From: Pseudomonadota bacterium
GTDB taxonomy: Bacteria; Pseudomonadota; Alphaproteobacteria; Rhodospirillales; Magnetospirillaceae
Length of the DNA stretch: 8,188 nt
Direction: 5' to 3'
Assembly (NCBI GenBank): GCA_023437865.1
Contig: JAEZFE010000203.1
Coordinates: 1 to 8,188 of the forward strand
Part shown: positions 5,869 to 8,188 of the stretch, piece by piece
Position numbering within the stretch: the first letter of the stretch is position 1
Layout: every line of letters starts with the position of its first letter
Notes under the pieces: model-generated
Database searches by the model: none
Seen by the model: the letters and a program-made list of their open reading frames with translations, nothing else
Told to the model about the DNA's origin: nothing
Made by a program: the position numbers and the translations under genes

Positions 5869-6159
5869 ATGGACGCTCCGGTCTATTTGCGCTTCATTGC
5901 CTCGCTGGTTCTGGTCCTCGGACTGATCCTCGGCCTGTTATGGCTCTTGCGCCGCTTCGGGGTTGGCGGCATGGTCGCCCGTCCCGGCGCGCGCCGCCGG
6001 TTGGCGGTGGTGGAAACCATGGCGCTGGACGGACGGCGCCGGCTGGTGTTGGTCCGCCGTGACGATGCCGAACACCTGCTGCTTGTCGGCGGCCCCGCCG
6101 ATCTGGTGATTGAAACAGGAATAAGGCCTCCCGAGGCCGAGAAGGAGAACCAGGTATGA
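5869..6159 (+). CDS. fliO: Flagellar export assembly protein FliO
   Basis: FliO is a membrane scaffold that helps FliP, FliQ and FliR assemble. The 96-residue product has a single membrane segment (about residues 7-27, 'FIASLVLVLGLILGLLWLLRR') followed by a small cytoplasmic domain with the typical FliO pattern 'RRRLAVVETMALDGRRRLVLVRRDDAEHLLLVGG'. It is short compared with enterobacterial FliO but normal for alphaproteobacteria. Its stop overlaps the fliP start (ATGA). GGAG lies 11 nt before the ATG, a long spacing, so translation may depend on readthrough from the gene before. Confidence 0.92.
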   Translation: MDAPVYLRFIASLVLVLGLILGLLWLLRRFGVGGMVARPGARRRLAVVETMALDGRRRLVLVRRDDAEHLLLVGGPADLVIETGIRPPEAEKENQV

Positions 6160-6926
6160 TCCGACGTTGGCCCAGCCTGCTGGCGCTGGCCGGTCTGGCG
6201 GTGGTGGCGGGCGCCGCGCTCGCCTTTCCGGCCCAGGCGCAGCAGGTGACGCTGGACCTGGGGGCCGGCGGCGGCGGCGGCAATCCCAACAGCACCACGT
6301 TGCGGGTCATCCAGCTGATCGCGCTCACCACCATCCTGTCGGTGGCGCCGTCCATTCTGGTCATGGTGACCTCGTTCACCCGCATGGTCATCGTGCTGGG
6401 CTTCCTGCGCCAGGCGCTGGGCACCATGCAGAGCCCGCCCAACATGGTGATGGTCAGCCTGGCCCTGTTCCTCACCGCCTTCGTGATGGCGCCGACACTG
6501 GAACAGTCGTGGACCCAGGGCGTGCAGCCCTATATGGAGGGCCAGTTGGAGGAGATGGAGGCGTTCGACAAGGCGGTGAAGCCCCTCCATGCCTTCATGA
6601 GCCGCCATGCCCGCCCCCAGGACGTGCGCCTGTTCATGGATCTGGCCAAGGCGCCCGAGGTCGCCAATTCCGCCGACGTGCCGCTGAAGGTGATTGTGCC
6701 CGCCTTCATGATCAGCGAGCTGCGCCGCGCCTTCGAGATCGGCTTTCTGATCTTCGTGCCCTTCATCATCATCGACATGGTGGTGGCCTCGGTGCTGATG
6801 TCGATGGGCATGATGATGATCCCGCCCGCTCAGATCGCGCTGCCGTTCAAACTGATCTTCTTCGTGCTGGTGGACGGCTGGTACATGGTGGTCGGCTCGC
6901 TCGTGCAAAGCTTCGGCTCGGGCTAA
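6156..6926 (+). CDS. fliP: Flagellar export gate protein FliP
   Basis: Core subunit of the FliPQR export gate. The 256-residue protein starts with a cleavable signal peptide (likely cut after Ala28, 'FPAQA|QQ'), as known for FliP, then a glycine-rich linker ('GAGGGGGN') and the conserved core: 'LTTILSVAPSILVMVTSFTRMVIVLGFLRQALGT', 'PNMVMVSLALFLTAFVMAP', a cytoplasmic/periplasmic loop, 'VIVPAFMISELRRAFEIGFLIFVPFIIIDMVVASVLMSMGMMM' and 'LPFKLIFFVLVDGW'. AAGGAG lies 8 nt before the ATG. It is the last gene of the plus-strand operon; its partners fliQ and fliR are on the opposite operon, so balanced output from the shared control region matters. Confidence 0.97.
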   Translation: MIRRWPSLLALAGLAVVAGAALAFPAQAQQVTLDLGAGGGGGNPNSTTLRVIQLIALTTILSVAPSILVMVTSFTRMVIVLGFLRQALGTMQSPPNMVMVSLALFLTAFVMAPTLEQSWTQGVQPYMEGQLEEMEAFDKAVKPLHAFMSRHARPQDVRLFMDLAKAPEVANSADVPLKVIVPAFMISELRRAFEIGFLIFVPFIIIDMVVASVLMSMGMMMIPPAQIALPFKLIFFVLVDGWYMVVGSLVQSFGSG

Positions 6927-6995
6927 ACCCCAAGGCGAACATCGCTCATCTCTTGGCTGGCATACCGTCGGCGCAACGCCGCCCCAAAACGCCGG

Positions 6996-7004
6996 TGCTA
7001 TAAT
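6996..7004 (+). promoter_or_regulatory. Extended -10 promoter of hsp20
   Basis: TGC followed by a perfect TATAAT is an exact extended -10 element, which can work without a -35 box; none is visible at the right distance. The predicted start of transcription is near 7011, giving a leader of about 46 nt before the hsp20 ATG. It does not match the heat-shock sigma (RpoH) consensus, suggesting housekeeping-sigma transcription with control by another means. Confidence 0.65.
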
Positions 7005-7005
7005 G

Positions 7006-7034
7006 GCGGCGAAGGTCGGGAAGACCTTCGCCGC
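7006..7034 (+). repeat. Exact 12-bp inverted repeat in the hsp20 leader
   Basis: GCGGCGAAGGTC (7006-7017) and GACCTTCGCCGC (7023-7034) are perfect reverse complements around the loop GGGAA. The repeat begins one base after the -10 box and covers the predicted start of transcription. As DNA it would make a good repressor operator; as RNA, a transcript beginning near 7011 would still fold a 7-bp hairpin at its 5' end. It is not followed by a T tract, so a fliP terminator role is unlikely. Confidence 0.7.
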
Positions 7035-7056
7035 AACCTAGCGACAGGAGGGAGCC

Positions 7057-7560
7057 ATGGCCGATAAAACTACGCGGCATCTCGCCGAGACCGGCTCCAC
7101 CCCCGCTCATCCGCTCATGGGTCTGCGGGGCGAGATCGATCGGTTGTTCGAGAATTTCCTGCCCGGCGCCTTCGGGCGGTCGCTGTTCGACCTCGATCCT
7201 TGGCATGGCCGCAGCTATGCGGCGGGCGACATCGTTCCCCACATGGAGGTCCGGGAAACCCGCGAGGCGTATGAAATCGCCACGGAACTGCCCGGCATGG
7301 ACGAGAAGGACGTGACCGTGACGGTGCGGGGAGACGTGCTGACCATCGCGGGCGAGAAGAAGGCGGAGAAGACCGAGCACAAGGGCGCGGTGCATCTGAG
7401 CGAGTGCTCTTACGGGTCGTTTGCCCGCTCGGTGCGGCTGCCCGAAACGGCGGACGCCGACGGTATCAAGGCCGATTTCGCCAAGGGTGTGTTGACCATC
7501 ACCGTGCCGAAACGCCCCGACGGTACGGGTGAGAAGAAGATCGAAGTCCAGGTCCATTAG
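7057..7560 (+). CDS. hsp20: Small heat-shock protein, Hsp20 family
   Basis: ATP-independent chaperone that holds unfolding proteins. The 167-residue product has an N-terminal arm with the common 'MGLRGEIDRLFENF' helix, then an alpha-crystallin domain (about 60-150) with 'YEIATELPGMDEKDVTVTVRGDVLTIAGEK', a loop 'YGSFARSVRLPE', and the signature 'GVLTITVPK'. The C-terminus carries an I-x-V motif (I162-E163-V164), the usual oligomer contact. A strong AGGAGG lies 5 nt before the ATG. It has its own promoter and terminator and is not part of the flagellar operon. Confidence 0.95.
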   Translation: MADKTTRHLAETGSTPAHPLMGLRGEIDRLFENFLPGAFGRSLFDLDPWHGRSYAAGDIVPHMEVRETREAYEIATELPGMDEKDVTVTVRGDVLTIAGEKKAEKTEHKGAVHLSECSYGSFARSVRLPETADADGIKADFAKGVLTITVPKRPDGTGEKKIEVQVH

Positions 7561-7584
7561 GATCGGGGACTTTCCTACCGGGCG

Positions 7585-7613
7585 GGGGTCCAATCCCCCC
7601 CCCCACGGACCCC
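7585..7613 (+). other. Hairpin with a C10 run in its loop
   Basis: GGGGTCC (7585-7591) and GGACCCC (7607-7613) can pair around a 15-nt loop holding ten consecutive Cs (7595-7604). It sits between the hsp20 stop and its terminator. No T tract follows, so it is not itself a clear terminator; it may protect the 3' end or be incidental. Confidence 0.4.
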
Positions 7614-7627
7614 TGTTCAGGCGGGAG

Positions 7628-7661
7628 CCCCTCTCCTTTCCATGAGGAGAGGGGTTTCTTT
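7628..7661 (+). terminator. Intrinsic terminator of hsp20
   Basis: CCCCTCTCCT (7628-7637) and AGGAGAGGGG (7645-7654) form a perfect 10-bp stem with a 7-nt loop, followed by TTTCTTT. This is a standard rho-independent terminator on the plus strand. It abuts the stop codon of the convergent transporter gene; read on the minus strand the stem lacks a T tract, so it probably serves hsp20 mainly. Confidence 0.88.
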
Positions 7662-8188
7662 ATCGCGGCACCCGCCACCAGCGTGCCGCCAGCGCCAATC
7701 CGGCCAGCATCACGGCGATGATCAGCGCCACGCAGGCGGGCCAGCCCGCAGTCTGCCAGGCCGGGCCGGGAGCAACGCCGCCCATGCTGCCGCCCAGGTA
7801 GTAGCAAGTCACATACAACCCCACCGCCGCCGAGCGTGAGGTCTTGGCGGTGGCGTTGATCATACTCATGGAGGCCGTCTGGGCGATGAAAATGCCGGTG
7901 GCCAGCCCCGCCAGCCCGCCAATGACGGCGGGCAGCCACGGCACCAGCGTGATGAGAAGTCCCAAAACCGAGCAGCCGACCGCCAGTGCCAGACCCCACA
8001 CCCGGCCCACCCGGGCGATCAGCGCACCGCCCACCGGGGCCGAGGCCACGCCCATCAGATAGACCACGAAGATCAGCCCCAGGGCCGCCGTGGACAGCGA
8101 GAACGGCTCACGTGCCAGCAAAAAGGTGCCGTAGGTGAAGGTGGCCACCAGGGTGAACAGGATGGTGAACCCAATGCCACAGGTCGCA
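7660..8188 (-). CDS. MFS transporter, C-terminal part (5' part outside window)
   Basis: The frame is open from the right edge through 175 codons to a TAA at 7660-7662, so the N-terminal half lies outside; a GTG at 8146-8148 is internal, since hydrophobic coding sequence ('GIGFTILFTLVATF') continues upstream of it. The visible part has about six membrane segments, matching the C-terminal half of a 12-helix major facilitator. Stretches such as 'YLMGVASAPVGGALIARVGR', 'GIFIAQTASMSMINATA' and 'GLYVTCYYLGGSMGGVAPG' resemble the YnfM / arabinose-efflux-like subfamily of drug and sugar exporters. The substrate cannot be predicted. It is convergent with hsp20 and not linked to the flagellar genes. 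Confidence 0.88.
   Translation of the reverse strand, partial: ATCGIGFTILFTLVATFTYGTFLLAREPFSLSTAALGLIFVVYLMGVASAPVGGALIARVGRVWGLALAVGCSVLGLLITLVPWLPAVIGGLAGLATGIFIAQTASMSMINATAKTSRSAAVGLYVTCYYLGGSMGGVAPGPAWQTAGWPACVALIIAVMLAGLALAARWWRVPR

Noticed and set aside
5883..6908. A 341-residue open frame antisense to fliO and fliP
   Set aside because: Extreme His/Gln content and full overlap with fliO and fliP show it to be a shadow.
6969..6981. Small hairpin CGGCG-CAA-CGCCG after fliP as a terminator
   Set aside because: A 5-bp stem followed by CCCCAAAAC rather than a T tract is too weak to call.
7006..7034. Inverted repeat as an intrinsic terminator for fliP or as a CIRCE element
   Set aside because: No T tract follows, it lies downstream of the hsp20 -10 box, and its arms do not resemble the CIRCE TTAGCACTC/GAGTGCTAA arms.
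1..8188. CRISPR arrays, tRNA or rRNA genes, transposases, toxin-antitoxin or defence genes
   Set aside because: No spaced direct repeats, RNA-gene-like sequence or proteins of these families were found on either strand.

Overview
The window looks like chromosomal DNA from a GC-rich, flagellated alphaproteobacterium, most likely a Rhodospirillales member near Magnetospirillum. The grounds are the flgB-flgC-fliE-fliQ-fliR-flhB order running straight into a CckA-type hybrid kinase, a stand-alone FlhB-like gene next to fliO-fliP, and the codon and base use. The taxon is an inference from gene order and protein character; no search was run.

Layout. Positions 1-5048 hold a minus-strand operon read from right to left: flgB and flgC (proximal rod), fliE (MS-ring/rod junction), fliQ, fliR and flhB (export gate and substrate-specificity switch), then cckA, a cell-cycle phosphorelay kinase that is cut by the left edge. 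The genes are tightly packed (9-28 bp gaps, an ATGA overlap, an 11-bp overlap). The exception is a 139-bp palindrome-rich gap between fliE and fliQ. Positions 5049-5212 are a divergent control region. Positions 5213-6926 hold a plus-strand operon: an FlhB cytoplasmic-domain homologue (FlhX/FhlB type), an unrecognised small helical protein, fliO and fliP. Together the two operons encode FliO, P, Q, R and FlhB, plus the first rod proteins; flhA is not in the window.

The control region is the most informative part. It has one exact TTAA-N7-TTAA CtrA box and one near match 33 bp away, embedded in a 13-bp inverted repeat (12/13 matches), plus four GANTC motifs (the CcrM methylation sequence) in about 165 bp. 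CckA feeds phosphate to CtrA through ChpT, so the last gene of the left operon encodes the top kinase of the pathway predicted to switch on its own operon. That would be a feedback loop joining flagellar assembly to the cell cycle.

Positions 6927-7660 hold a free-standing Hsp20 small heat-shock gene with a perfect extended -10 promoter, an exact 12-bp inverted repeat at the transcription start, a strong ribosome binding site and a clear intrinsic terminator. From 7660 to the right edge is the C-terminal part of a minus-strand MFS transporter, cut by the window and convergent with hsp20. I found no CRISPR array, tRNA, rRNA, insertion sequence or defence system.
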